The notes: generated by a model not told the origin, from the letters alone. A DNA stretch of 13,008 bases from Planctomycetota bacterium (GCA_023432465.1 JAEYUO010000090.1:1-13008); one strand, 5' to 3'; counted from the stretch's first letter, positions 1 through 7,228 are shown. Made by a program: numbers and translations.

Positions 1-83
1 CCAAGGATCGCATCGAGCGGGTGGACCGCTTCAACGACGATCCTTCGGTGAGCGTGTTCCTGATCTCGCTCAAGGCGGGCGGG
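1..83 (+). pseudogene. SNF2-family helicase fragment (motif V region), truncated
   Basis: The plus-strand frame beginning at position 3 reads KDRIERVDRFNDD and then VFLISLKAGG. This is the run of residues just before and including helicase motif V of SNF2/HepA-type ATPases, where members normally continue with a TGLNLTAAD-like stretch. Here the match stops after the second glycine (about base 83). The frame then continues into sequence that is only the reverse of the DsbD-like gene on the other strand, until a stop at 315-317. The 5' part of the gene lies outside the window. What is seen is a helicase fragment cut in the middle of its ATPase core. A random match over about 27 residues with this motif order is unlikely. 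The cut may be a real rearrangement or an assembly artefact. Confidence 0.6.
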
Positions 84-700
84 TCGATCGGAGCGGCGGG
101 TGTTGAGCCCCACTTTGTGGCATCGAAAGCGGAGAACAAGGCAGGTTGGGCGGGTTCGGGGGCGGATGTCCCGGCCGCGGTGATGGAGATGCGGACGGTG
201 TGCTCCTGTTCCTCGGGCATCTGGCACTGCTGGTCATCGCAGGCCTGGAAGTTGATGCCGACGGTCAGGGAGTGGTCGCCGATGGGGGCTTCGGGGGAGA
301 TGTTGAGGCGGAGGTAGCCCACTGCGCGGCCGGAGAAGAGGGGAACGGTCAGAGGGATGCCGCTGCCATCGGGGTTGGCGACCTTGTCGGGGTGGGTCGG
401 CGGATACTGAACGCCGTCGAGGGTGACCCAATCCGGGGCCTTGAGCAGAACGAACTCTGTGCGGATGGCGAGGGCATCGACATCCGGGGGGAGCTCGGTC
501 TGGATGGAGGGCCAGGTGTGGAAGCCGTCGATGTGGGCGAGTTCCGCGGCGATGACGAGTCGCCCGCCTTGGGAAGCGGCTGCGTGCTGGGCGACGACCC
601 GGGTCTTGACGGCGGGGTCGCTTTGGGCAAGCGCGGCGGGCACGAGGCCGAGGAAGAGGGCGGCGATGATCGAGATGAGCACGGTGAACGATGTTCGCAT
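1..700 (-). CDS. DsbD-like thiol-disulfide interchange protein, N-terminal domain (3' partial)
   Basis: The minus-strand frame opens with ATG at 700-698 and stays open to the window edge (233 codons). Residues 1-25 are a clear signal peptide: an MRTSF start, a hydrophobic core and ALA before Q26. The following roughly 150 residues look like the periplasmic DsbD alpha / DsbC-like domain (family PF11412): the FHTWP segment, the conserved turn ending in VGYLRL, and the cysteine pair C154-x4-C159 in FQACDDQQCQMP, the redox pair that receives electrons from the membrane domain. In the family this domain is followed by a transmembrane domain and a thioredoxin domain that pass electrons from the cytoplasm to periplasmic thiols. 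Here homology ends near position 85-100 (after AFDATKWGSTPAAP), where the sequence becomes the antisense of an SNF2 fragment, so the last 25-30 codons are probably not native. No strong Shine-Dalgarno was seen; AAAGGG lies about 14 nt upstream. Transcribed divergently from fliM. Confidence 0.65.
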   Translation of the reverse strand, partial: MRTSFTVLISIIAALFLGLVPAALAQSDPAVKTRVVAQHAAASQGGRLVIAAELAHIDGFHTWPSIQTELPPDVDALAIRTEFVLLKAPDWVTLDGVQYPPTHPDKVANPDGSGIPLTVPLFSGRAVGYLRLNISPEAPIGDHSLTVGINFQACDDQQCQMPEEQEHTVRISITAAGTSAPEPAQPALFSAFDATKWGSTPAAPIDPPALSEIRNTLTEGSSLKRSTRSMRSL

Positions 701-928
701 GGCGATGGTTTAACCCTTTGGGGGAGGGGGGGGTTGCTCGGGGAAGGGCCGGTGGCCGGGGTGGACCCCGATGATGTTAGGGTGAACCTGCGGAGCGCGG
801 ATCGGCCCGGAGGCCTCAAGGGGAGCGCGCGGATGGTCCGATACTTCCGAAAGGGTCGGAGGCACGCTCCGGCTGGTTGTCGTTGCGCTCCACCCGTCCG
901 TACATCCACGTTCCGCTGAGCCTGCCGC

Positions 929-1945
929 ATGGCTGATGTTCTTGATCAATCAGAGATTGATGCACTGCTTGCGGCGGTGGATTCGGGCGATGTGCAGGAG
1001 GAAGAGTCGAACGTTCAGATCTTCTCGCGCACGCGGCGGGATCTGGAGCACGTCGAGGTCCGGCCGTACGACTTCAAGCGACCCGAGCGCGTCAGCAAGG
1101 ACCAGATGCGGGCGTTGCAGACGCTGCACGAGAGCTTTGCGCGGAACTTCGGCGCTGCGCTGTCGGGCTTCTTGCGGACGATCGTGGAGGTGAAGGTCGC
1201 CAACTGCGAGCAGATGACGTATGCGGAGTTCATCAGCAGCCTGCCGAACCCGACGAGCTTCAACCTGATCGAGGCCAAGCCGCTCGAGGGGCAGATGTGC
1301 CTTGAGATCTCGCCGCTGATTATCTATCCGATTATCGACCGCCTGCTGGGCGGGACGAACGCGGAGCTGTTCATTCCGCAGCGTCCGATGACGATGATCG
1401 AGACACGGCTGATCGGGAAGGTGACCTCTCGCGGGCTGGTGGCGATGGCCGAGGCGTGGGCGGGGATCAAGCCGCTGGAGTTCCAGATCGTCGCGACGGA
1501 GAGCAACCCGCAACTCGTGCAGATCGTGCCGCCCAACGAGGTGGTGGTGGTGATCGGCTTTGAGCTGAAGATGGCCAACCGCGCGGGCACGATGAACCTG
1601 TGCATCCCGTACAACGTGATCGAGCCGATCATGGAGGAACTGGCGAGCCAGTCGTGGTTCAACACGGCGCGGCTGGTGAAGAGCACGGAGATGCACGGAC
1701 GCATCGCCCGGACGCTGAGCCAGGCTCCGGTGAGCGTGACGGGGCTGCTGGCGGAGACGACCATCACCATGCGCGACCTGATGGGGCTGTCGGTGGGGGA
1801 TGTGGTGGTGACCGAGCGACCGGCGAACGGGCCAGTGGTGGTATCGGTAGGGGATCAGAAGCGGTTCCTCGCCCACATCGGTCAGTTCAAGGGGCAGCGG
1901 GCGCTGCGGGTGATCCGGCCTATCCAGGCGACGGACCGGGTCTGA
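929..1945 (+). CDS. fliM: Flagellar motor switch protein FliM
   Basis: FliM is a component of the cytoplasmic C-ring of the flagellum; it binds phosphorylated CheY and, with FliG and FliN, sets the direction of rotation. The 338-residue product has family length and layout. The N-terminal CheY-binding peptide is residues 5-14 (LDQSEIDALL), followed by a short linker and the RPYDFKRPERVSKDQ segment that opens the middle domain. That CheC-like domain carries an LLGG loop at residues 139-142 and the P-x-T-x-IE element shortly after it (RPMTMIETRL). Residues from about 255 on form the SpoA/FliN-like domain (GLLAETTITMRDLMGLSVGD) that packs against FliN. The ATG at 929 is chosen because the peptide that must be N-terminal begins there; no convincing Shine-Dalgarno precedes it. 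No other flagellar or chemotaxis gene is in the window, so the gene stands alone between a DsbD-like gene and the nusA operon. Confidence 0.95.
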   Translation: MADVLDQSEIDALLAAVDSGDVQEEESNVQIFSRTRRDLEHVEVRPYDFKRPERVSKDQMRALQTLHESFARNFGAALSGFLRTIVEVKVANCEQMTYAEFISSLPNPTSFNLIEAKPLEGQMCLEISPLIIYPIIDRLLGGTNAELFIPQRPMTMIETRLIGKVTSRGLVAMAEAWAGIKPLEFQIVATESNPQLVQIVPPNEVVVVIGFELKMANRAGTMNLCIPYNVIEPIMEELASQSWFNTARLVKSTEMHGRIARTLSQAPVSVTGLLAETTITMRDLMGLSVGDVVVTERPANGPVVVSVGDQKRFLAHIGQFKGQRALRVIRPIQATDRV

Positions 1946-2062
1946 GGTCGCACGCGACTTGGGCACCCTAAAAAGGGCACATCCTTCTCCAGGGTTCGAG
2001 GCGGACAGGGGATCGAACAGACTGCGGCGCGCGGTGAGTTTGGCGGGAGAACCGGCAGCGGA

Positions 2063-2092
2063 TTGACCCATCCGGGCGGTGCTCCGTACTAT
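2063..2092 (+). promoter_or_regulatory. Candidate sigma-70-type promoter for the nusA operon
   Basis: TTGACC at 2063-2068 and TACTAT at 2087-2092 are separated by 18 bases, close to the housekeeping consensus in an otherwise GC-rich stretch. Transcription would start near 2099 and give a leader of about 340 nt before nusA. The assignment rests on the two hexamers only. Confidence 0.4.
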
Positions 2093-2312
2093 CACCGGAC
2101 ATTTTGGTTTCGCACGCAGTGACTTTTTGGAAGCGAATGGCATGAAGATGGTTCTCAGCCATGGCTGGTGAGGCGCCCGTGATTTCCGCGGCCGGGATTT
2201 TCCCGTACGCAGTGCACGGCGCTTCGGCATGCTCGCCCTTGGGCGGGCCAGCGCACTCCGAACCGGAGGTGGCGATGGCCTGACCCGGAGCGACGAGCTT
2301 CCGGCGGCAGCG

Positions 2313-2349
2313 CGTCTCAACCACGGTTGAGGCGTTTGGCCGCGGCCAA
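2313..2349 (+). promoter_or_regulatory. Two adjacent inverted repeats in the nusA leader
   Basis: A 10-bp inverted repeat (left arm 2313-2322, right arm 2325-2334, one G-T pair, two-base centre) is followed at once by the perfect 14-nt palindrome TTGGCCGCGGCCAA (2336-2349). Because of their minimal loops these could fold as RNA hairpins with the innermost pairs open, or act as DNA sites for a dimeric regulator. They precede the terminator-like hairpin by only a few bases, so the three elements may work as one unit. Confidence 0.4.
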
Positions 2350-2353
2350 GAGG

Positions 2354-2393
2354 GGCCACGAGCGTGCGGTACGTTCGTGGTCTTTGTGTTTTT
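2354..2393 (+). terminator. Terminator-like hairpin / possible attenuator before nusA
   Basis: The arms 2354-2364 and 2372-2382 pair over 11 bp (two G-T pairs) around a 7-base loop, and are followed by a T-rich run at 2381-2393 (three Ts, two Gs interspersed, five Ts). This is the arrangement of an intrinsic terminator. It sits inside the presumed nusA leader, about 50 nt before the start codon. It could end read-through from fliM or, if the promoter at 2063-2092 is used, act as an attenuator for the operon. Control of nusA expression by NusA-dependent termination in its own leader is known in other bacteria; applying it here is inference. Confidence 0.45.
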
Positions 2394-2441
2394 GCGGACA
2401 ATCAGACAACTCGACAACTTCACACGGCAGGCAGAACGAGC

Positions 2442-3800
2442 ATGAGCACAATCGGAATGAACACCCAGGAAATGATGCGGATCCTCGACTCGATCGCGAG
2501 GGACCGGAAGATCGACAAGACGATGCTCGTGCGCGATCTGGAGCAGGCGATGGTGTCGGCCGCACGGAAGCACTTCAACACGTTGGATGCAGATGAGTTT
2601 TCGTGCACGCTTGATGCAGTGACGGGTCAGCTCAAGCTGTTCCGCCATGGCGAGCCGCTGGAGATGAGCCCGCAGGAGTTGGGCCGGATCGCGGCGCAGA
2701 CGTTCAAGCAGGTGATGATCCAGCGATTCCGCGATGATGAACGGCAGAGCGTCTTCGAGGAGTTTTCCAAGCGCGTGGGCGAGATCGCCACGGGCACGGT
2801 GCAGCGGTACGAGGGCGGATCGCTGGTGGTGACGATCGACCGCGCGGAGGCGTTCATGCCCCGGAGCGAGCAGATCCCCGGCGAGCAGTTCCAGCCGGGT
2901 GACCGGGTGCGGTGCCTGATCCTGGACGTCCGCGATGTGGGGAACCAGGTGAAGATCGTGCTGAGCCGGTCGCACCCGGACTTCATCAAGCGGCTGTTCG
3001 AGGTCGAGGTTCCCGAGGTTGCCGAGCGCATCATTGATATCAAGGCGATGGCGCGCGAGGCGGGGTATCGGACGAAGATCGCGGTGTCGAGCGTTGACTC
3101 GAAGGTCGATGCGGTCGGCGCGTGCGTGGGCGTTCGCGGCAGCCGAATCAAGAACATCGTGGATGAGCTCAACGGCGAGAAGATCGATATCGTGCGATGG
3201 AACGAGTCGAGCCAGATCCTGATCCAGAACGCGCTGAAACCGGCGGAGGTCGCCGAGATCTCGCTGTGCTTTGAGCTTGGCCGCGCGACGGTGGTGGTGC
3301 GCGACGACCAGTTGAGCCTTGCGATCGGCAAGCGCGGGCAGAACGTTCGGCTTGCGGCGCGGCTGACGGGGTGGGATGTGGACATCCTGACACCCGAAGA
3401 GTTCAACAAGGGCCTGGAGACTCTGCAGGAAACGCTGCTGACGGTCGAGGGCATCACGGAAGAGATGGTCGATCGCCTGGCCGCGCTGGGCATGATCAGC
3501 GTGTTTGATATTGAGGAAGTGGGCGCGGAGGTGCTGCAGACGGAGCTGGGTGTGAGCGACGAGCAGGGCGCGGCGATGGTCCGCGCGTGCGCGGAGCGTG
3601 CCAAGACCGTTGCGGAAGAGCAGCAGAAGGCCAAGGAAGAGGCGGAGAGGCGGCGTCAGGAGGATGTCGCGGCGACCGCGGGCCTTCTCAGCGGTCTGGG
3701 CGGCATTGGCGGAGATGCTGCCGGGGCCGGAGACGGGACGGCGGGGCCCGTGTCGGCAGAGGATGATGCCCGCGCGGCGGACATCCTCGGCGGGGCGTGA
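2442..3800 (+). CDS. nusA: Transcription termination/antitermination factor NusA
   Basis: NusA binds RNA polymerase and nascent RNA and modulates pausing, termination and antitermination. The ATG at 2442 gives 452 residues. The family's N-terminal RNA-polymerase-binding domain is seen from ILDSIARDRKIDK through LEQAMVSAARKHF; an S1 domain follows from about residue 113 (GEIATGTVQRYEGGS) to 180. Two KH domains carry GxxG loops, GVRG at 230-233 and GKRG at 296-299, the second in AIGKRGQNVRLAARLTGWDVDI. One helix-hairpin-helix-like acidic C-terminal repeat spans about 325-390 (LTVEGITEEMVDRLAALG), then a charged coil and a Gly/Ala-rich tail; E. coli NusA has two such repeats. An in-frame GTG at 2364 is open upstream but lies inside the terminator-like hairpin and adds residues unlike NusA, so it was not used. 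ATG 2457 is an alternative start. First gene of the expression operon; infB follows after 96 nt. Confidence 0.95.
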   Translation: MSTIGMNTQEMMRILDSIARDRKIDKTMLVRDLEQAMVSAARKHFNTLDADEFSCTLDAVTGQLKLFRHGEPLEMSPQELGRIAAQTFKQVMIQRFRDDERQSVFEEFSKRVGEIATGTVQRYEGGSLVVTIDRAEAFMPRSEQIPGEQFQPGDRVRCLILDVRDVGNQVKIVLSRSHPDFIKRLFEVEVPEVAERIIDIKAMAREAGYRTKIAVSSVDSKVDAVGACVGVRGSRIKNIVDELNGEKIDIVRWNESSQILIQNALKPAEVAEISLCFELGRATVVVRDDQLSLAIGKRGQNVRLAARLTGWDVDILTPEEFNKGLETLQETLLTVEGITEEMVDRLAALGMISVFDIEEVGAEVLQTELGVSDEQGAAMVRACAERAKTVAEEQQKAKEEAERRRQEDVAATAGLLSGLGGIGGDAAGAGDGTAGPVSAEDDARAADILGGA

Positions 3801-3815
3801 GTGTGAACGGAAGAT

Positions 3816-3838
3816 CGCGACGGGTCGGGCCCGTCGCG
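3816..3838 (+). promoter_or_regulatory. Strong hairpin between nusA and infB
   Basis: Perfect 9-bp arms CGCGACGGG (3816-3824) and CCCGTCGCG (3830-3838) enclose the loop TCGGG. No T-run follows (the next bases are catggctttg), so it is not a canonical terminator. It lies 15 nt after the nusA stop and 58 nt before the infB start. It may stabilise or set apart the two parts of the transcript, or serve as a processing or weak termination signal. Confidence 0.4.
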
Positions 3839-3896
3839 CATGGCTTTGAAGTGAGTCGGGACGGGACTGGGCATTCGTGTAGGGCTGGAGAAGCAG

Positions 3897-6770
3897 TTGG
3901 CTAAGAAGCGGATTTCGGAAATCGCGAAAGAACTCGGCGTTCCGCCCAAGGCGGTCGTTGAGAAGTGCCTGGCCGAGGGCGTGCCCAGCGAGGGCGCCAA
4001 CGGCGTGAAGGGCCACATGAGCACCGTTTCGGCGGGGCTCGAGGCCAGCATCCGCGAGTGGTTCAGCGCGGGCGCGGCGGCGAACGCCGTCGAGACCACT
4101 GGCCACGTGGATGTGGAGGCTCTGCGCGCTACTCCGAAGCGCACAAGCCGATCGCGTGCCAAGCCCAAGGCCCAGCGCGATGGCGGCGAATCCGAGGGTG
4201 GCGGCGTTGCGACGGTCGAGGCCGCGCCGCCCGCGGAGAAGACGCCGGTTGCCGGGCGTCGGGGCAAGGGTGCGGGGTCCGGGAGCGACTCTGAGGAATC
4301 GGAATCGAAGACGGACAGGCAGCATGAACGGGACGCGGAGCCGGGCGAGGTCGATGCGAAGACTGAAGAGCCCGTGCGTCACGCCGAGGCGGTTGCGAAG
4401 GCCGTCGAGCCGGATGCGGGCGCGGATGAGCCCCCCGCGCAGACCAAGGCGGTTCACCTTGAGAAGCCGGCCCAGCCGGCAGCCCCGGCGCATCGCCCGG
4501 GCCCGACGGTGAAGCCCGCGCCGATGAACGTGCCGGTTCGCCCGAAAGTGGTTTCGCCGGCCGGCCCGAAGCTGGAGATCAAGCAGCAGATCCGACTGTC
4601 GGGTCCGAAGGTTGTGCGCATCGAGGCGCCCGAGCCGGTTGAGAAGCCGCGGGCGCGTCGCGATGCGGGTGGCTATGAGGGAGGTCCGCCGCGGGCGGGC
4701 GCAGCGGGGGATGATGATGGCGGCCGGAGCCCGCGCCGCAACACGGCGCGGAAGAAGCCCGGCGGTCCGGCGGCGGGGTCGGATCCGGCACGTGGCGGGG
4801 TTCCCGCGCGGCGTCGCGGCAAGGCGGGCGAGGAGGCCGGTTCGGCGGGCGGCATGTGGCGCGAGCAGGACCTGATCGAGCGCGAGGCAAGGCTGTCGCG
4901 TGCGGGCGGGTTCCTCAAGGCGCGGCGTCAGCAGCTTCGCAGGCAGGAGCAGTCGCACCCGCACGAGCGATCGGCGAGCGCGGCGGAAACGGGCGGCCGG
5001 GTGACGATCACGGCTCCGTTCACGGTCAAGGACCTGTCGGCGGCGACGGGCGTGAAGGCGTCGGAGGTCATCAAGAAGCTGTTCCTGCAGGGCATCATGC
5101 TCACGGCCAACTCGGCGATGGACCCGACGATGGCGCAGGAAGTCATGCTGGAGTTCGATATCGAACTCGATGTGACCGAGGCCAAGACGGCAGAGCAGAT
5201 CGTCTCGGATCAGTTCACCGACCGTCAGCCGGTCGATGTCCGCAGCCGCGGCCCGATCGTGACGATTCTCGGCCACGTCGACCACGGCAAGACGAGCCTG
5301 CTGGACAGGATCCGAAATGCGAATGTCGCCGAGGGCGAAGCGGGCGGCATCACGCAGGCGACCAGTGCGTTCCGCGTGCCGGTCAAGGTCGGCGGCGAGA
5401 CGAAGAACATCGTGTTCCTGGATACGCCGGGCCATGAGGCGTTCACGGCGATGCGTGCCCGGGGCGCGGCGATCACGGACATCGTGGTGCTGGTGGTTTC
5501 GGGCCCTGAGGGCGTGATGCCGCAGACGATCGAGTCGATCAACCACGCGAAGGCGGCGGGTGTGCCAATCGTGGTTGCGCTCAACAAGATGGACCGGCCG
5601 GACGCGACCGAGGCGAAGGTGAATCAGACGCTGTCGCAGCTCGCCGAGGCGGGGCTGAACCCGCGTGAGTGGGGCGGCGATGTGGACATCATCCGCACGA
5701 GCGCGACGAAGGGCACGGGCATCGAGGAGCTCCTGGAGAACCTCGACTTTGCAGGTCAGGTGCTGGAGCTCAAGGCCGACTATGGCGGCCCGGCGCGCGG
5801 CACGGTGGTCGAGGCCAAGGTCGAAGAGGGCCGTGGCCCGACGGCGAATCTGATCGTTCAGGACGGCAACCTGCACGTGGGCGATTTCGTGGTGGTCGGT
5901 CGGGCCTTCGGGCGCGTCCGCGACATCATGGACGACACGGGCAAGCGGCTCAAGGAAGTCGGCCCGGGCACTCCGGTGCGGATCTCGGGCATCGACATGG
6001 TCCCGAACGCGGGCGACAAGTTCTACATCGTTGACACGCTCAAGCAGGCGCAGGAGGCCGCGGAGCAGCGTCGGGAGCGTGAGCGGGAGACGTCGCTGGC
6101 GCAGCCGAAGGTGACGCTCGACAGTCTTCTGACGCAGATGAAGGACCAGACGGTCAAGGAGATCCGCGTTGTCGTGAAGGCGGATGTGCAGGGCTCGGTC
6201 GATGTGCTCAAGCACGAGATCGAGCGGGTCGGCACGAGCGAGGTGAAGGTCCGCGTGCTGCACGCGGCGGTGGGCGGCATCAGCGAGAGCGATGTGCTGC
6301 TGGCGGATGCGTCTCGCGCGATCATCGTGGGCTTCAACGTCATCACGGTGGGCAAGGCGCGGCAGCTCGCCGAGGCCAAGGGCATCGAGATCCGCACGTA
6401 CGACGTGATCTATGAGCTGACCGACGACATCCGCAAGGCGGCATCGGGGCTTCTGGAGCCGGAGATCAAGACCCAGATCATCGGCCACGCGGATGTCCGC
6501 GCGGTGTTCAAGATCTCCAAGGTCGGCACGATCGCGGGCTGCTTTGTCACCGACGGCGTGGTGGAGCGGGATGCGCTCATCCGCGTCACCCGCAACGGCA
6601 TCGTCATCGAGAACGACCGCAAGCTGGAGCAGCTCAAGCGTGTCAAGGACGATGCGAAGGAGGTTCGCGCGGGTCTGGAGTGCGGCATGAAGATCGTCGG
6701 CTACGACGACATCAAGGAGGGCGATGTGCTGGAGTGCTACAAGAAGATCGAGATCAAGCGGACGCTGTGA
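3897..6770 (+). CDS. infB: Translation initiation factor IF-2
   Basis: IF-2 is the GTPase that places initiator tRNA on the ribosome and promotes subunit joining. The start is TTG at 3897, supported by GGAG at 3887-3890 six bases upstream and by the exact IF2N start (AKKRISEIAKELGV). The 957 residues comprise an IF2N domain (1 to about 55), a long Ala/Pro/Lys/Glu-rich linker of roughly 300 residues that is probably disordered, and a second IF2N-type domain (about 365-425). The GTPase domain follows with G1 GHVDHGKT at 459-466, G2 near 483-492, G3 DTPGH at 509-513, G4 NKMD at 563-566 and a SAT G5. Then come the beta-barrel domain, domain III (VKADVQGSVDVLKHEI) and the C-terminal tRNA-binding domain ending KKIEIKRTL. 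The G2 segment reads GGITQATSAF, where most bacteria have GGITQHIGA; the essential threonine is kept. All elements of a working protein are present. Confidence 0.97.
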   Translation: MAKKRISEIAKELGVPPKAVVEKCLAEGVPSEGANGVKGHMSTVSAGLEASIREWFSAGAAANAVETTGHVDVEALRATPKRTSRSRAKPKAQRDGGESEGGGVATVEAAPPAEKTPVAGRRGKGAGSGSDSEESESKTDRQHERDAEPGEVDAKTEEPVRHAEAVAKAVEPDAGADEPPAQTKAVHLEKPAQPAAPAHRPGPTVKPAPMNVPVRPKVVSPAGPKLEIKQQIRLSGPKVVRIEAPEPVEKPRARRDAGGYEGGPPRAGAAGDDDGGRSPRRNTARKKPGGPAAGSDPARGGVPARRRGKAGEEAGSAGGMWREQDLIEREARLSRAGGFLKARRQQLRRQEQSHPHERSASAAETGGRVTITAPFTVKDLSAATGVKASEVIKKLFLQGIMLTANSAMDPTMAQEVMLEFDIELDVTEAKTAEQIVSDQFTDRQPVDVRSRGPIVTILGHVDHGKTSLLDRIRNANVAEGEAGGITQATSAFRVPVKVGGETKNIVFLDTPGHEAFTAMRARGAAITDIVVLVVSGPEGVMPQTIESINHAKAAGVPIVVALNKMDRPDATEAKVNQTLSQLAEAGLNPREWGGDVDIIRTSATKGTGIEELLENLDFAGQVLELKADYGGPARGTVVEAKVEEGRGPTANLIVQDGNLHVGDFVVVGRAFGRVRDIMDDTGKRLKEVGPGTPVRISGIDMVPNAGDKFYIVDTLKQAQEAAEQRRERERETSLAQPKVTLDSLLTQMKDQTVKEIRVVVKADVQGSVDVLKHEIERVGTSEVKVRVLHAAVGGISESDVLLADASRAIIVGFNVITVGKARQLAEAKGIEIRTYDVIYELTDDIRKAASGLLEPEIKTQIIGHADVRAVFKISKVGTIAGCFVTDGVVERDALIRVTRNGIVIENDRKLEQLKRVKDDAKEVRAGLECGMKIVGYDDIKEGDVLECYKKIEIKRTL

Positions 6771-6859
6771 CCGGACGGTGAGGTGTGATTGGCGAAGTGT
6801 GTCAGGCAATTGTTCTGTGCCTGTCTCGCGACTTACGCTTTGCCGATGGCTTTCGCACA

Positions 6860-7228
6860 ATGAAGATTGGCATTCTCCAGTTTGAAATGGAAGTCCCCGA
6901 GAGCCACTCGCTGAAGGACAAGCGGCGGGTGGTGAGGTCGATCAAGGACCGCTTGCACCGGGAGCACATGGTGAGCGTTGCCGAGGTCGGCACGCTGGAG
7001 ATCTGGAACCTGGCGACGATGGGGATCGCGTGTGTTTCGTCGGATGGGGCGTACCTGAGCGGCGTGCTGGCGACGATCGTGGACAAGCTGAACGCGTGGC
7101 CGGACGCGAGGCTGGTGTCGTACTCGGCGGATGTGATCGACGCGACGCAGTCGCTGCCGGAGACCGATGAGACTGGAGCCCCACTCTGGACCGCCGACGA
7201 ACGCCGCAACGCAGACGAAGCCGCGTGA
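6860..7228 (+). CDS. ylxP: DUF503 family protein, YlxP-like
   Basis: The 122-residue product starts at ATG 6860 with MKIGILQFEMEVPESHSLKDKRRVVRSIKDRL, the diagnostic opening of the DUF503/YlxP family (PF04456). Members are small proteins found between infB and rbfA in many bacteria and have been linked to ribosome assembly; the molecular role is not firmly known. The usual length is about 90-95 residues and the core here ends near residue 95 (VSYSADVIDA). An extra acidic tail of about 27 residues follows (ETDETG, then DERRNADEAA). An in-frame GTG at 6785 would add 25 residues unlike the family. The 89-nt gap after infB contains a small repeat CAGGCA/TGCCTG (6803-6823). The ribosomal-operon position supports the assignment; the symbol is by family analogy. 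Confidence 0.88.
   Translation: MKIGILQFEMEVPESHSLKDKRRVVRSIKDRLHREHMVSVAEVGTLEIWNLATMGIACVSSDGAYLSGVLATIVDKLNAWPDARLVSYSADVIDATQSLPETDETGAPLWTADERRNADEAA

Larger units (their letters stand above)
1946..2441. other. Gene-free region between fliM and nusA, rich in inverted repeats
   Basis: No reading frame here looks like a gene in either strand. The region holds a candidate sigma-70-type promoter (2063-2092) and at least six inverted repeats: AGGTCGC/GCGACTT next to the fliM stop (1945-1960); a 12-nt palindrome CAGCCATGGCTG (2156-2167); CGGGA-TTT-TCCCG (2193-2205); an 8-bp repeat with one G-T pair around 2231-2248, bracketed by AGTGC (2211-2215) and GCACT (2253-2257); CTCCG-AAC-CGGAG (2256-2268); and three stronger ones at 2313-2382 listed separately. 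The spot where rimP is found in many genomes is thus non-coding. Whether fliM ends in a terminator is unclear: the CCCT-AAAA-AGGG repeat near 1967-1978 has no T-run on the plus strand. Confidence 0.6.

Noticed and set aside
146..919. A 257-codon plus-strand frame over the DsbD-like gene
   Set aside because: Gly/Asp/Val-rich antisense product; the minus strand has a signal peptide and a known domain.
1993..1999. A GGTTCGA string resembling a tRNA T-loop upstream of nusA, where some bacteria have a tRNA gene
   Set aside because: The flanking bases do not form the five-pair T stem and no acceptor or anticodon arm could be found.
950..2401. A 483-codon minus-strand frame opposite fliM and the nusA leader
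   Set aside because: Arg/Pro/Leu-rich composition with no family resemblance; fliM on the plus strand is certain.
2364..2441. An upstream GTG start that would lengthen NusA by 26 residues
   Set aside because: It lies in the stem of the terminator-like hairpin, has no ribosome binding site and adds residues not typical of NusA.
4080..4980. Low-complexity Ala/Pro/Arg-rich stretch in infB considered as a repeat or recombination region
   Set aside because: Long variable linkers between the IF2N domains are normal in the family; no tandem nucleotide repeat was seen.
1968..6860. A 1630-codon open frame on the minus strand opposite nusA and infB
   Set aside because: It is the antisense shadow of two well-recognised genes in GC-rich DNA; its product is an Arg/Leu/His/Asp-rich string without domains.
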